From the NCBI RefSeq assembly GCF_001261735.1, contig NZ_CVRP01000017.1, positions 62,001-126,000 on the forward strand: a DNA stretch of 64,000 bases. Reading direction: 5' to 3'. The notes below the pieces were generated by a model. The model did no database searches. It saw only the letters and a program-made list of their open reading frames with translations, and was not told where the DNA came from. A program made the translations under genes and the position numbers. This document shows, in pieces, positions 1-8,329 of the stretch (positions are counted from its first letter, which is position 1; each line of letters opens with the position of its first letter). The stretch comes from Dysgonomonas sp. BGC7 (GTDB lineage: Bacteria; Bacteroidota; Bacteroidia; Bacteroidales; Dysgonomonadaceae).

Positions 1-1346
1 AAGCCGAGTGCTGGCAGGCATACTCTATAGTGACAGATATGTACACCCCCAATCCCAAAAGGCTTAAGGACTGGCTGTCTATCCCCAAAAGTAATGGTTA
101 CGAGTCTTTGCATACCACAGTGATGGGGCCCGAATCCAGATGGGTGGAAGTTCAGATACGTACCCGCCGCATGGATGAGATTGCAGAAAGAGGGCTTGCT
201 GCACACTGGAAGTATAAAGGAGTGAAGAGCCAATCGAAAATGGATGACTGGCTTACAGGGTTGAGAGAGATGCTGGAGAATAAAGATCTGGAGAATACTG
301 AAAAATTAGAAAATTTCAAACTCGATCTTTACGATGACGAGATATACGTATTTACTCCCAAAGGAGATTTGCATAAGCTGCCGAAAGGTGCAACAATATT
401 AGATTTTGCTTTTTCCATCCATTCTCGTATCGGTTCCACTTGTGTGTCGGGAAAGGTAAACGGACGAAATGTATCCATCAGGCATAAACTGAAAAACGGC
501 GATCAGATAGAAATATTGACATCACCAAACCAGTCTCCGAAAAGGGATTGGCTAAACTTTGTTACAACCTCTAAGGCTAAGAATAAAATACGCCAAAGCC
601 TAAAAGAAGAAGCAAACAAACAGGTAGAGATAGCAAAAGAATTGCTGAAACGCCGTGTAAAAAACCGTAAGATAGAAATCAACGAATCTATTATGATGCG
701 GTTGATAAAAAAACTCGGCTTTAAAACAATTACCGATTTCTATATAAAGATAGCAGAGGAAAGTCTCGACGTAAATACTTTTATAGATCAATATCTAGAT
801 CTGGAAAAGAAAGAGACAGAGCCGCACGAACGGCACGAGGCTGTAAGTGCTGATAAATATGTGCCATTGCAACCCGAATCGAAAAAAGACTCTGTTCGGA
901 AAGAAGAATTGGTTATTGATCAGAATCTGACCGGAATAGACTATCGGCTGGCTAAATGCTGTAATCCGATATACGGAGATGAGATATTCGGTTTTGTGTC
1001 TTCGCAGGGGATAAAGATACACCGCAAGAATTGTCCGAATGCAGGAGATATGTTGTCTCGTTTTGCATACAGAGTGATTCCTGCACGCTGGTCGGGCAAA
1101 TCGGGGTCTACCTACACAGTCACATTACGGGTGATAGGGAATGACGACATCGGTGTGATCAACAACCTGACATCGATAATAGCCAAAGAAGACGGGATAA
1201 ATATGCGTTCGATCAGTATAGATTCTAACGACGGATTGTTTCAGGGCAATATATCGGTTATGCTTAACAATACGGATATGCTAAATGGTCTGATGAAAAA
1301 ACTTCGTACCGTAAGAGGTGTGAAAGATGTGAGCAGGCTGAATTAA
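1..1346 (+). CDS. RelA/SpoT-family (p)ppGpp synthetase/hydrolase, 5' end missing
   Basis: This is the C-terminal part of a long RelA/SpoT homolog, the cytoplasmic enzyme that makes and/or degrades the stringent-response alarmone ppGpp. The reading frame is open to the left edge, so the GTG at position 30 is an internal codon and not the start. Visible in order are the end of the synthetase domain (KDWLSIPKSNGYESLHTT), a TGS domain (around VFTPKGDLHKLPKGAT), a helical linker, the Cys-rich zinc-finger region (LAKCCNPIYGDEIFGFV followed by HRKNCPNA), and a C-terminal ACT domain with GxxxxITSII-type sequence. The hydrolase domain lies outside the window, so I cannot say whether the enzyme is bifunctional. 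Bacteroidales usually carry one or two long homologs. The family assignment is very secure. Confidence 0.95.
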   Translation, partial: AECWQAYSIVTDMYTPNPKRLKDWLSIPKSNGYESLHTTVMGPESRWVEVQIRTRRMDEIAERGLAAHWKYKGVKSQSKMDDWLTGLREMLENKDLENTEKLENFKLDLYDDEIYVFTPKGDLHKLPKGATILDFAFSIHSRIGSTCVSGKVNGRNVSIRHKLKNGDQIEILTSPNQSPKRDWLNFVTTSKAKNKIRQSLKEEANKQVEIAKELLKRRVKNRKIEINESIMMRLIKKLGFKTITDFYIKIAEESLDVNTFIDQYLDLEKKETEPHERHEAVSADKYVPLQPESKKDSVRKEELVIDQNLTGIDYRLAKCCNPIYGDEIFGFVSSQGIKIHRKNCPNAGDMLSRFAYRVIPARWSGKSGSTYTVTLRVIGNDDIGVINNLTSIIAKEDGINMRSISIDSNDGLFQGNISVMLNNTDMLNGLMKKLRTVRGVKDVSRLN

Positions 1347-1350
1347 AAAT

Positions 1351-1420
1351 AAAAAGGTCGGTACGTTTTTCGTATCGATCTTCCCAGCTTTGGCTGATAG
1401 ATAAATTGTCAGCCGACTGT
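1351..1420. terminator. two hairpins after rsh, probable terminator region
   Basis: A 10-bp stem with two wobble pairs (1356-1365 with 1371-1380, loop of five T) is followed by a 6-bp stem (1392-1397 with 1409-1414). Read on the minus strand, the first hairpin is followed by TTTTTATTTTT, which fits an intrinsic terminator for the gene at 1447. On the plus strand it may end the RelA/SpoT transcript, although no T-run follows there. Confidence 0.45.
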
Positions 1421-1446
1421 TTGCATAGTGCGTGAAAAAATACTAC

Positions 1447-1788
1447 CTATTTCTTTTCCACAGCTTTCTTTACATCTGCTTTTACTTCTTTTACTTCTTT
1501 TTTAGCCTTGTTAGTTGCTTCTTTTTCTTCGTGTTTTACATCTTTCTTAGCTGCATTAACTTCAGATTTAACTGTTTTCTTTGATTCTTTTACATCTTTG
1601 TCAGCTGCTTTTTTAGTTTCATTTAAATGAAGCTTAGCATCATGCTTGGCATCGCCTAATGAGCTTTTTGCTTTTTGGGTTTCTGTCTTTGTTTCTTTTT
1701 TTGCTTTAGAAACTACATCCTGTGCCATTACATTACCTGATACTAACAATGCAATTGCAGCAATACCTGCAAGAATAGTCTTTTTCAT
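1447..1788 (-). CDS. secreted lysine-rich coiled-coil/LEA-like protein
   Basis: A 113-residue protein with a clear signal peptide (MKKTILAGIAAIALLVSGNVMAQ). The rest is almost entirely Lys, Glu, Ala, Asp and Thr with irregular KKxxK repeats and no Cys, Trp, Tyr or Phe. This composition predicts long amphipathic helix or disorder, and resembles the LEA-like and KTK-type low-complexity proteins found in many bacteria. It should be exported to the periplasm or outer face. No enzymatic motif is present and I do not assign a function. It stands alone between convergent and divergent neighbours, with a long AT-rich 5' region that contains a perfect 9-bp inverted repeat. A stress or structural role is only a guess from composition. 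Confidence 0.8.
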   Translation of the reverse strand: MKKTILAGIAAIALLVSGNVMAQDVVSKAKKETKTETQKAKSSLGDAKHDAKLHLNETKKAADKDVKESKKTVKSEVNAAKKDVKHEEKEATNKAKKEVKEVKADVKKAVEKK

Positions 1789-1818
1789 GACCTTGTTTTT
1801 TTAATTGTTGTTTTATAT

Positions 1819-1855
1819 ATGAATTGTATCCCAATTCTGATATAAAACAATTCAT
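1819..1855. promoter_or_regulatory. perfect 9-bp inverted repeat upstream of Lys-rich protein gene
   Basis: ATGAATTGT at 1819-1827 is exactly mirrored by ACAATTCAT at 1847-1855, with a 19-nt loop. It lies 31 nt upstream of the minus-strand start codon at 1788, so it could be an operator or a 5' UTR hairpin. No clear -7 motif could be placed beside it. Confidence 0.35.
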
Positions 1856-1968
1856 GAATTTCTTTGTTTTCGTCAAAGCCATTTATTTTTGTGCAAATTT
1901 TGCAAAAGAATATTTACTAATCTTAAAAAAAAGATAATGGTCAATTATACATAAAAACGAATAATTAT

Positions 1969-1976
1969 TACCTTTG
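1969..1976 (+). promoter_or_regulatory. Bacteroidota -7 promoter element of uraA
   Basis: TACCTTTG matches the TAnnTTTG consensus exactly. No TTG is seen at the expected upstream spacing. Transcription would begin about 1981-1984, just before the leader hairpin. This makes the in-frame TTG at 1974 impossible as a start. Confidence 0.6.
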
Positions 1977-1987
1977 GAAACCCAAAT

Positions 1988-2015
1988 AGCCGAACCTCAA
2001 TCTACGGCTTTTTTT
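1988..2015 (+). terminator. terminator-like hairpin in the uraA leader
   Basis: AGCCG (1988-1992) pairs with CGGCT (2005-2009) and is followed directly by a run of seven T. It lies a few bases after the predicted transcription start and 19 nt before the chosen start codon. It therefore looks like an attenuator rather than the end of an upstream gene. Confidence 0.5.
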
Positions 2016-2033
2016 ATGCTCAAAAAAATAAAT

Positions 2034-3359
2034 ATGAAAAACAACTCTACAATGGAAGAAAAAAAAGTAGTGCTTGGCATTAACGAGAAGCCCAAGCCGG
2101 CGCAATGGCTGTTATTGAGTATACAACATCTGTTCGCTATGTTTGGCGCTACAGTTCTTGTTCCGGCTCTTACAGGGATGAGTCCTGCTGTAGCTCTTAT
2201 CTCCAGTGGGATCGGTACTTTGGTTTTTATTGCTATTACCAAAGGTAAAGTCCCGTCTTACTTGGGATCGTCTTTTGCCTTTATCAATCCCATTATTGCC
2301 GTGAAAGCTCTGGAGTTGGATCCTAGCTCAGGGGTAGGTGTCGGAAGTTTTCTTGTCGGTAGCTTTTTGGTAGGGGTTACCTATTCTGTTGTAGCTCTTA
2401 TAATTTCCCGTGCGGGTACAAATTGGCTGATGAAACTTCTCCCACCTGTAGTTGTAGGCCCTGTTATTATGGTCATTGGGCTAGGATTGTCTGCTACAGC
2501 AGTAAATATGTCGACTAATAATCCTGCGGGAGAGTATGATCTTACATATGTATTGATCGGCTTGGTTACTTTGACTATTACTATTCTGACTGCAATTTTT
2601 ACAAGAGGCTTTCTCAGTGTTATACCGGTATTGGTAGGGATAGTCGGAGGATACATCTTTTCGATAATAATGGGCGTTGTAGACCTGCAACCTGTCATTG
2701 CTGCCAACTGGATAGAATTGCCTCCCTTCCAAATACCATTTGTAGATTATACTCCTTCTTTTACGTGGCGTATAGTATTGATGATGGTTCCTGTTGCTAT
2801 AGTTCCTATTGCTGAACATATAGGGCATCAGTTGGTGTTAAGTAAAGTGGTAGGTAAAGACCTTATAAAAGATCCCGGACTAGACCGCTCTATGTTGGGC
2901 GATGGCGTGGCTACTATGATAGCATCTGCGATAGGTGGACCTCCGAGTACTACTTATGGTGAGAATATTGGAGTATTGGCTATTACCAGAGCGTTTAGTG
3001 TTTATCTCTTCGTCGGAGCTGCCGTATTTGCTATCCTTTTTGGCTTTTGCGGAAAGATAGCAGTGTTGTTGGCAACCATACCGACTCCTGTAATGGGTGG
3101 GGTTTCCATACTTCTTTTTGGTATTATTGCATCAAGCGGTCTGCGGATGTTGGTAGAAAATAAAGTAGATTTTAGCCGTAAACGCAATCTTATTATTGCA
3201 TCTGTAATTTTGGTGATAGGTATTGGTGGAGCAGCTATTCATATCGGCAAAATGTTTTCTCTCGAAGGCATGGCTTTGGCTTCTATAATAGGAGTTGTTT
3301 TGAATCAAGTACTACCGGGAAAACAAGTTGTTGATTTTGATGAAATGTTTAAAGAATAA
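2034..3359 (+). CDS. uraA: NCS2-family uracil permease
   Basis: An inner-membrane nucleobase:proton symporter of the NCS2 family, most like UraA, which imports uracil for salvage. About 14 hydrophobic segments are visible. The family signature around GLDRSMLGDGVATMIAS and GGPPSTTYGENIGV is intact. The two glutamates that bind uracil in E. coli UraA correspond to AEHIGH (about residue 261) and TYGENIG (about residue 310). I start at the ATG at 2034 (MKNN); the ATG at 2052 (MEEKK) is also possible, and the more upstream TTG lies inside the promoter element. The leader carries a hairpin followed by a T-run, so expression may be attenuated. A xanthine/uric acid substrate is less likely given the sequence around both glutamates. 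The gene is monocistronic and ends at a strong terminator. Confidence 0.9.
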   Translation: MKNNSTMEEKKVVLGINEKPKPAQWLLLSIQHLFAMFGATVLVPALTGMSPAVALISSGIGTLVFIAITKGKVPSYLGSSFAFINPIIAVKALELDPSSGVGVGSFLVGSFLVGVTYSVVALIISRAGTNWLMKLLPPVVVGPVIMVIGLGLSATAVNMSTNNPAGEYDLTYVLIGLVTLTITILTAIFTRGFLSVIPVLVGIVGGYIFSIIMGVVDLQPVIAANWIELPPFQIPFVDYTPSFTWRIVLMMVPVAIVPIAEHIGHQLVLSKVVGKDLIKDPGLDRSMLGDGVATMIASAIGGPPSTTYGENIGVLAITRAFSVYLFVGAAVFAILFGFCGKIAVLLATIPTPVMGGVSILLFGIIASSGLRMLVENKVDFSRKRNLIIASVILVIGIGGAAIHIGKMFSLEGMALASIIGVVLNQVLPGKQVVDFDEMFKE

Positions 3360-3379
3360 ACACATAATATAGTATAAAA

Positions 3380-3417
3380 AAGAGAAAAGGTGTGGCTTGA
3401 GTCATACCTTTTCTCTT
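3380..3417 (+). terminator. intrinsic terminator of uraA
   Basis: AGAGAAAAGGTGTG pairs with CATACCTTTTCTCT with one wobble, forming a 14-bp stem around an 8-nt loop. It starts 21 nt after the uraA stop codon. Confidence 0.8.
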
Positions 3418-3582
3418 CTTAGGATGAGACATAGCATGAGTAAACAAGAAGGTTAAAATGGGTTAAAATAGATTTGCTTTTGCGAATGTTGTATATGTCT
3501 AAAGCAAAGCGGTTTATGGCACAACCTGTTGTAAAACATATAAATATAGCTGTTAAATAGTCCTTTTTTTAGGAATTCAACC

Positions 3583-3613
3583 TTGTGGGCATTTGAAATA
3601 TGTTCTATATTTG
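3583..3613 (+). promoter_or_regulatory. promoter of ndk-M23 peptidase operon
   Basis: TTG (3583-3585), a 20-nt spacer and TATATTTG (3606-3613) match the Bacteroidota -33/-7 consensus. The predicted start of transcription leaves a 5' UTR of roughly 35 nt before ndk. The region 3420-3580 holds nothing else I recognise. Confidence 0.65.
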
Positions 3614-3655
3614 AAAATTAGATAAGTATTAAACCCTTTTTATTAGAGCACAATT

Positions 3656-4117
3656 ATGGAGAAAACCCTTGTTATCCTGAAGCCTTCGTGCGTTCAACGC
3701 GCACTTATGGGTGAGGTGATTTCACGCTTTGAAAAAAAAGGTTTACGCTTGGCTGGTATAAAAATGATGCAATTAAACGATGCTATATTAAATGAGCATT
3801 ATGCACATCTGAAAGACCGGCCTTTTTTTGGACGTGTAAAACAGTCGATGCAGGAGTCCCCTGTTATAGTACAATGCTGGGAAGGCATAGATGCAGCAAA
3901 GGTAGTACGTAATCTTATTGGTGTCACAAATGGCCGGTTAGCTGCTGCAGGTACTATTAGAGGAGATTTTTCGATGAGCGCTCAAGAAAATATTGTACAT
4001 GCATCCGATTCGGCAGAATCTGCCAAAATAGAGCTTGCACGTTTTTTTTCAGATAATGAAATATTCGATTACAATCTATCTACGATTGGAAGTCTATATG
4101 CCAACGACGAGATTTAA
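3656..4117 (+). CDS. ndk: nucleoside diphosphate kinase
   Basis: Transfers the terminal phosphate from ATP to nucleoside diphosphates through a phospho-histidine intermediate, balancing (d)NTP pools in the cytoplasm. The 153 residues match the usual family length. The N-terminal TLVILKPSCVQRALMGEV contains the conserved KPxxV(Q)R segment, and the active-site motif NxxHxSDS appears as NIVHASDSAES with His115. The usual DGV of the first motif is replaced by SCV, as in other Bacteroidota sequences. It is followed after 8 nt by a cell-wall peptidase gene on the same strand, almost certainly cotranscribed from the promoter at 3583. Assignment is certain. Confidence 0.97.
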   Translation: MEKTLVILKPSCVQRALMGEVISRFEKKGLRLAGIKMMQLNDAILNEHYAHLKDRPFFGRVKQSMQESPVIVQCWEGIDAAKVVRNLIGVTNGRLAAAGTIRGDFSMSAQENIVHASDSAESAKIELARFFSDNEIFDYNLSTIGSLYANDEI

Positions 4118-4125
4118 TTTATAAT

Positions 4126-5145
4126 ATGAGAAAAAGTAATATTGTTTTAGCCGGAAGTTTAAAAAAACTCAGATTACTGCCATTGGCGGCCATGTTTTTA
4201 ATCCCAATGAGCGGCTTTACTCAAAACAACAAAGGAAATACAACCGAATCAGACCGGGCAGAACTAAAATACAAGCAACGCCATAGTCGGCTTAATGCAA
4301 ATAACTTATATGCAGACGGCATAAAAATAAAGAGAGATTTATCAATTCTTAAAGAAATACAAGAAGAACGGATATTGAGTGAAGATGAGATTCCCGCAGA
4401 AGACTTGTATGGCGGAATTTGGAACAACAGATATGTAAATGCGTATCGTTCGATAGAAAATATTCCGGATACGTTCAAAGTAAATTTGGCAAACTTTACA
4501 ATACCAACAACAGGATATATAACATCAAATTTTGGTCCTCGCCGCCGTAGAATGCACTATGGGATAGACCTGAAAGTGCAAACCGGAGATACTATTTATG
4601 CAGCATTTGATGGAAAAGTACGTGTAAAACAATATGAGCGTAGAGGATATGGATATTACCTTACATTGCGTCACCCTAATGGACTGGAAACTGTTTATGG
4701 ACATTTATCCCGTTTCTTAGTCGAAGAAGATGATGTTGTAAAATCGGGTGATCCTATTGCTCTCGGAGGAAATACGGGGCGTTCGACCGGCTCTCACTTA
4801 CATTTTGAAATAAGATTCTTGGGCAATCCGATCAATCCTACTTATATTGTAGACTTTGATAATAAGGTATGCCATAAAGATACATATATGGTTACTGCGA
4901 ACAGCTATAACAGATCTAGCAAGGGGGTGAATGTTAATAATCTGGCTTCTACTCCAACCAGATCGAAAGTGAGTACTACTAACAAATATGCATCGGGAAA
5001 AGTTAACTATTACCGTATAAAGAAAGGCGATACTCTTGGAGCTATTGCCAGAAAATACGGCACATCGGTGAGTAAGCTTTGTTCCCTGAACAGTATGACT
5101 GCTAAAACTGTTTTGCGTCCTGGAAAAGCGATAAGAACCTCATAA
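4126..5145 (+). CDS. secreted M23 (LytM) peptidase with C-terminal LysM domain
   Basis: A 339-residue envelope protein with a basic N-terminus and hydrophobic segment ending near SGFTQ, fitting a signal peptide. The lysostaphin-type M23 domain spans about 120-240. Its zinc ligands are visible as HYGID (His144, Asp148) and HLHFEIR (His224, His226), so it should be an active endopeptidase cutting peptidoglycan cross-bridges. A LysM peptidoglycan-binding domain (YYRIKKGDTLGAIARKYG) occupies about 295-339. The linker before LysM is low-complexity (Asn/Ser/Thr). It lies 8 nt after ndk, an arrangement that links a metabolic gene with wall remodelling only by transcription. The substrate bond cannot be deduced. 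Confidence 0.9.
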   Translation: MRKSNIVLAGSLKKLRLLPLAAMFLIPMSGFTQNNKGNTTESDRAELKYKQRHSRLNANNLYADGIKIKRDLSILKEIQEERILSEDEIPAEDLYGGIWNNRYVNAYRSIENIPDTFKVNLANFTIPTTGYITSNFGPRRRRMHYGIDLKVQTGDTIYAAFDGKVRVKQYERRGYGYYLTLRHPNGLETVYGHLSRFLVEEDDVVKSGDPIALGGNTGRSTGSHLHFEIRFLGNPINPTYIVDFDNKVCHKDTYMVTANSYNRSSKGVNVNNLASTPTRSKVSTTNKYASGKVNYYRIKKGDTLGAIARKYGTSVSKLCSLNSMTAKTVLRPGKAIRTS

Positions 5146-5168
5146 GGAGCTAATCTAAATAATAGAAG

Positions 5169-5206
5169 AGAAAGAAGGGGTACTTAATAATTAAGTGCCC
5201 CTTTCT
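5169..5206. terminator. bidirectional terminator between M23 peptidase and mazG
   Basis: A long stem (5169-5187 with 5191-5206, two unpaired bases on the left side) sits between two convergent stop codons. T-rich sequence follows on the plus strand. Confidence 0.7.
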
Positions 5207-5208
5207 GT

Positions 5209-5991
5209 TTATTCTTTTGCCTTGGCCTGATTCCATAGCTCGTCCATTTCGGACAATGTCATGTCTTTCAGCTTTATATTCTTTTTATTTGCTTCCTGTT
5301 CTATGTAGTTGAATCTACGGATAAATTTCTGATTGGTTCGTTCCAAAGCATTATCCGGATTCACTTTATACAATCTGGCCGCATTGATAAGACTGAAAAA
5401 TATATCGCCGAACTCCGCTTCCATCTTATCTTCGTCCATTTTGGCAATTTCGGTTTTCAATTCCGAAAATTCTTCCGAGACCTTTTCCCATACATCTTCT
5501 TTCTTATTCCAATCAAAGCCGGCATTGCGAGCTTTATCCTGTATGCGATGAGCTTTGGCTATTGAGGGTAGTGATGCCGGAACACCTTCGAGAATGGTTT
5601 TATTTCCTCCTTTCTCTTTCAGCTTTATCTGTTCCCACGACTTTTCTACCTCTCCCGCTGTTTTAGCGGCATCGTCACCAAATACGTGAGGATGACGAAA
5701 TATCAGCTTGTCGCAAAGGCTGTTGCATACATCAGCAATGTCGAAGCTTGTTTTTTCTTCTCCTATTTTTGCATAAAAGACAACGTGTAACAATACATCG
5801 CCCAGTTCTTTTTTTATAGCTTCGTCACTGTTTTGGATAATGGCTTCGCATAGTTCATATACTTCTTCTATTGTGTTAGTTCGTAGGCTTTCGTTAGTCT
5901 GTTTTGCATCCCATGGACATTTGACACGCAATTCGTCCATGATATCAAGAAGACGCCCGAATGCTTCCAGCTTCTGTTCTTTAGTGTGCAT
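5209..5991 (-). CDS. mazG: nucleoside triphosphate pyrophosphohydrolase MazG
   Basis: Hydrolyses NTPs and dNTPs to monophosphates and pyrophosphate, a house-cleaning activity that in E. coli also affects ppGpp levels. At 260 residues it is the full-length two-domain form. The first MazG domain contains CPWDAKQTNESLRTNTIEE and the metal-binding pattern EEVYELCEAI...ELGDVLLHV; the second repeats this as EEFSELKTEI...EAEFGDIFFSL. The start at 5991 is the first Met, and MHTKEQKLEAFGRLLDIMD matches homologs from their first residues. The gene stands 67 nt downstream of the DsbD gene on the same strand, so it may be read from the same transcript. Confidence 0.93.
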   Translation of the reverse strand: MHTKEQKLEAFGRLLDIMDELRVKCPWDAKQTNESLRTNTIEEVYELCEAIIQNSDEAIKKELGDVLLHVVFYAKIGEEKTSFDIADVCNSLCDKLIFRHPHVFGDDAAKTAGEVEKSWEQIKLKEKGGNKTILEGVPASLPSIAKAHRIQDKARNAGFDWNKKEDVWEKVSEEFSELKTEIAKMDEDKMEAEFGDIFFSLINAARLYKVNPDNALERTNQKFIRRFNYIEQEANKKNIKLKDMTLSEMDELWNQAKAKE

Positions 5992-6058
5992 ATCTGTCTA
6001 TTGTTGTTTAAAGAAAAAGCAGACTTTTTCTAAAATCTGCTCCTTCGTTATTATTAGG

Positions 6059-8119
6059 TTATTCCTTTATGTCTTCTTTTTGTTTCTTGAAGTTGCTCAA
6101 TCCTTTGTTTAAGAAATTGAGATATTTGGGTACATCCTCATCATACGCATAAGAAGGTCCTATTGGTTTTCCTTCGTGATTCAGCAATACATAATATGGT
6201 TGAGAATTCGTACCGAATTTATGACGTTGCAGGTAACTCCATTTGTCGCCTACTGTTTTCAACTTCGAAGTCTTGCCATTTTCTTCCACTTCTATCACTT
6301 CCGGCAATTTCTTCTTATCATCTACCATCAGGGTTATAAGCACATAGTCCTTTTCAAGAATATCCTTTACTCTGGAGTCTGTCCAAACCGAAGCTTCCAT
6401 CTTTCTACAATTTACACAACCATATCCTGAAAAATCTATCATTACAGGTTTGTTGTTTTTCTGAGCATATTCCATTCCTGCTTCGTAGTCGTCAAATTTG
6501 GCATGTACTTCTCCTTTATATAGATTGAAGTCTTGAGTAAACAATGGAGGAGAGAAAGCACTGATAGCTTTTAGAGGTGCTCCCCATAACCCCGGTATCA
6601 TGTAAACAGCAAAAGCAAATGATATGATAGCCATGAACAGACGAGGCACAGATATATGTTTCAGGTCACTATCGTGCGGTAATTTTATTTTTCCTAGTAA
6701 GTAAACACCAAGAAGAACGAATATTATTATCCATAATGCAAGGAAGACTTCTCTGTCCAGTATTCCCCATCCATAAGCAAGGTCTGCCACTGATAAGAAT
6801 TTTAGAGCAAGAGCCAGTTCTAAAAATCCCAGAACAACTTTTACCGAATTGAGCCAGCCTCCCGATTTTGGCATGCTCTCCAACCATGAAGGGAATATGG
6901 CAAACAAAGAGAATGGTATAGCTAAAGCGAATGCAAAGCCAAACATTCCTACTGCAGGAGCAATCATGCTACCCGATCCGGCTGCTTCGACAAGCAACGT
7001 TCCTATAATAGGTCCGGTACATGAAAAAGAAACCAAAGCCAGCGTAAACGCCATGAAGAAAATGCTTATAATACCTGTTGTAGAATCGGCTTTTTGATCC
7101 ATCTTGTTTGTCCACGATGAAGGTAAGACCAATTCGAAAGCTCCAAAGAAAGATACGGCGAATAAGACTAACAGGCCGAAGAATATAAGATTGAATATGG
7201 CGCTTGTAGACAAATCATTCAATGCACTTGCTCCAAAGACAGCCGTGATTATAAGTCCTAAGGCTACATATATAATAATGATTCCAAGCCCGTAGGTGAT
7301 TGCATCTTTGATTGCTTTGCCCTTATCTTTTTTGTTTCGTTTGAGGAAGAAACTTACTGTCATCGGTATCATAGGCCATACGCATGGGGTAAGCAGGGCT
7401 ATGAAGCCTCCGCCCATTCCTACAAGGAATATCCAGAATAAAGACATGTTTGAAGTGTCTCCTGCTGCGCCATAAGTACGAAGCTCTTCTATGACAGGGG
7501 TCCATAGGGTTGCTTTGTCGGTAGGAGGGGCAGAGGTGGTGAGTTGAGGAACTGAGTCTGTACTGCTCTCTACATCAGGAGTGTTATTCTCAGTTGGAGC
7601 TTCTGTGACAGCACTATCTTCTTTGCCGGTTTCTGTTTTAGAAACAACAAGACTCGCTGGTAAATCTTTAGACTTAAATGACAGGTCTATTTTGATAGGA
7701 ATGCACTGCCCATCGACCTCGCTACATACTTGTCCGCGAAGATCACCCTCAAGTACAAATGCTGCTTTGTCTGTTATTTTCAGGCGTTGTACAAATGTGA
7801 CTTGTTTTTCGTAATAACCGACTTCCATGCCGAATATTTCGTCATATACTTTTTTGAGAGTTGAGTTGACTGCTTTAAATTTGCCAACCTTGGTTGCCCC
7901 TTTCAGGTTGTCGATGGCTAAACTTGTTGGTATGGGGCCTCCATCGGGTAGATTGATGTCGTATATGTGCCATGTAGGGTCTATTTTGAAACTGGCGGAA
8001 AGTTCGACTTCTCCATTACCTTTGTCTGTAAGATTTAGAGTCCATTTTGTTGGCTCTTGGGCATATGTATTAGTTAATACAGATATGAATAGAAAAAAGA
8101 ATAATACAGCTTTTTGCAT
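6059..8119 (-). CDS. DsbD-like protein-disulfide reductase (fused to thioredoxin domain)
   Basis: An inner-membrane electron carrier that passes reducing power from cytoplasmic thioredoxin to the periplasm. The 686 residues comprise a signal peptide (ends near TYAQ), an N-terminal DsbD-alpha-like domain with a Cys pair (VCSEVDGQC, Cys132 and Cys139), a linker rich in Thr/Glu/Ser (about 155-205), eight membrane segments with the redox Cys246 (LTPCVWPMIP) and Cys367 (FSCTGP), and a C-terminal thioredoxin-like domain with CVNC (Cys568, Cys571). All three Cys pairs of E. coli DsbD therefore have counterparts. Targets may include cytochrome c maturation or periplasmic disulfide isomerases; the neighbours do not tell. 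A -7 promoter element lies at 8157-8164. Confidence 0.92.
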   Translation of the reverse strand: MQKAVLFFFLFISVLTNTYAQEPTKWTLNLTDKGNGEVELSASFKIDPTWHIYDINLPDGGPIPTSLAIDNLKGATKVGKFKAVNSTLKKVYDEIFGMEVGYYEKQVTFVQRLKITDKAAFVLEGDLRGQVCSEVDGQCIPIKIDLSFKSKDLPASLVVSKTETGKEDSAVTEAPTENNTPDVESSTDSVPQLTTSAPPTDKATLWTPVIEELRTYGAAGDTSNMSLFWIFLVGMGGGFIALLTPCVWPMIPMTVSFFLKRNKKDKGKAIKDAITYGLGIIIIYVALGLIITAVFGASALNDLSTSAIFNLIFFGLLVLFAVSFFGAFELVLPSSWTNKMDQKADSTTGIISIFFMAFTLALVSFSCTGPIIGTLLVEAAGSGSMIAPAVGMFGFAFALAIPFSLFAIFPSWLESMPKSGGWLNSVKVVLGFLELALALKFLSVADLAYGWGILDREVFLALWIIIFVLLGVYLLGKIKLPHDSDLKHISVPRLFMAIISFAFAVYMIPGLWGAPLKAISAFSPPLFTQDFNLYKGEVHAKFDDYEAGMEYAQKNNKPVMIDFSGYGCVNCRKMEASVWTDSRVKDILEKDYVLITLMVDDKKKLPEVIEVEENGKTSKLKTVGDKWSYLQRHKFGTNSQPYYVLLNHEGKPIGPSYAYDEDVPKYLNFLNKGLSNFKKQKEDIKE

Positions 8120-8156
8120 AAACGAGATAAGTTTTTATAGCAGAAATTTGAATTAA

Positions 8157-8164
8157 CAAAGGTA
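8157..8164 (-). promoter_or_regulatory. -7 promoter element of the DsbD gene
   Basis: Read on the minus strand this is TACCTTTG, an exact TAnnTTTG. A TTTG lies only 15 nt upstream (8180-8183), shorter than the usual 19-21 nt, so the -33 part is doubtful. Confidence 0.5.
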
Positions 8165-8329
8165 TAAAAAAGAGTATTACAAACCAGCTTTTTACTTTTT
8201 TTATATTGTAAATAAAGAAGTGTTTTTTTCTGTAAAAAGTATTTGGAGGCATTGAAGTCTTAGGGGATTTGATTTGCATTATTTAATATTCAGATCAAGA
8301 TATTTTACTTATCTTCGTACATCCAATTT

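Noticed and set aside
1974-2033. Upstream TTG start for uraA giving a 20-residue extension
   Set aside because: The TTG is part of the TACCTTTG promoter element, and the extension includes a terminator-like hairpin. The ATG at 2034 is more consistent.
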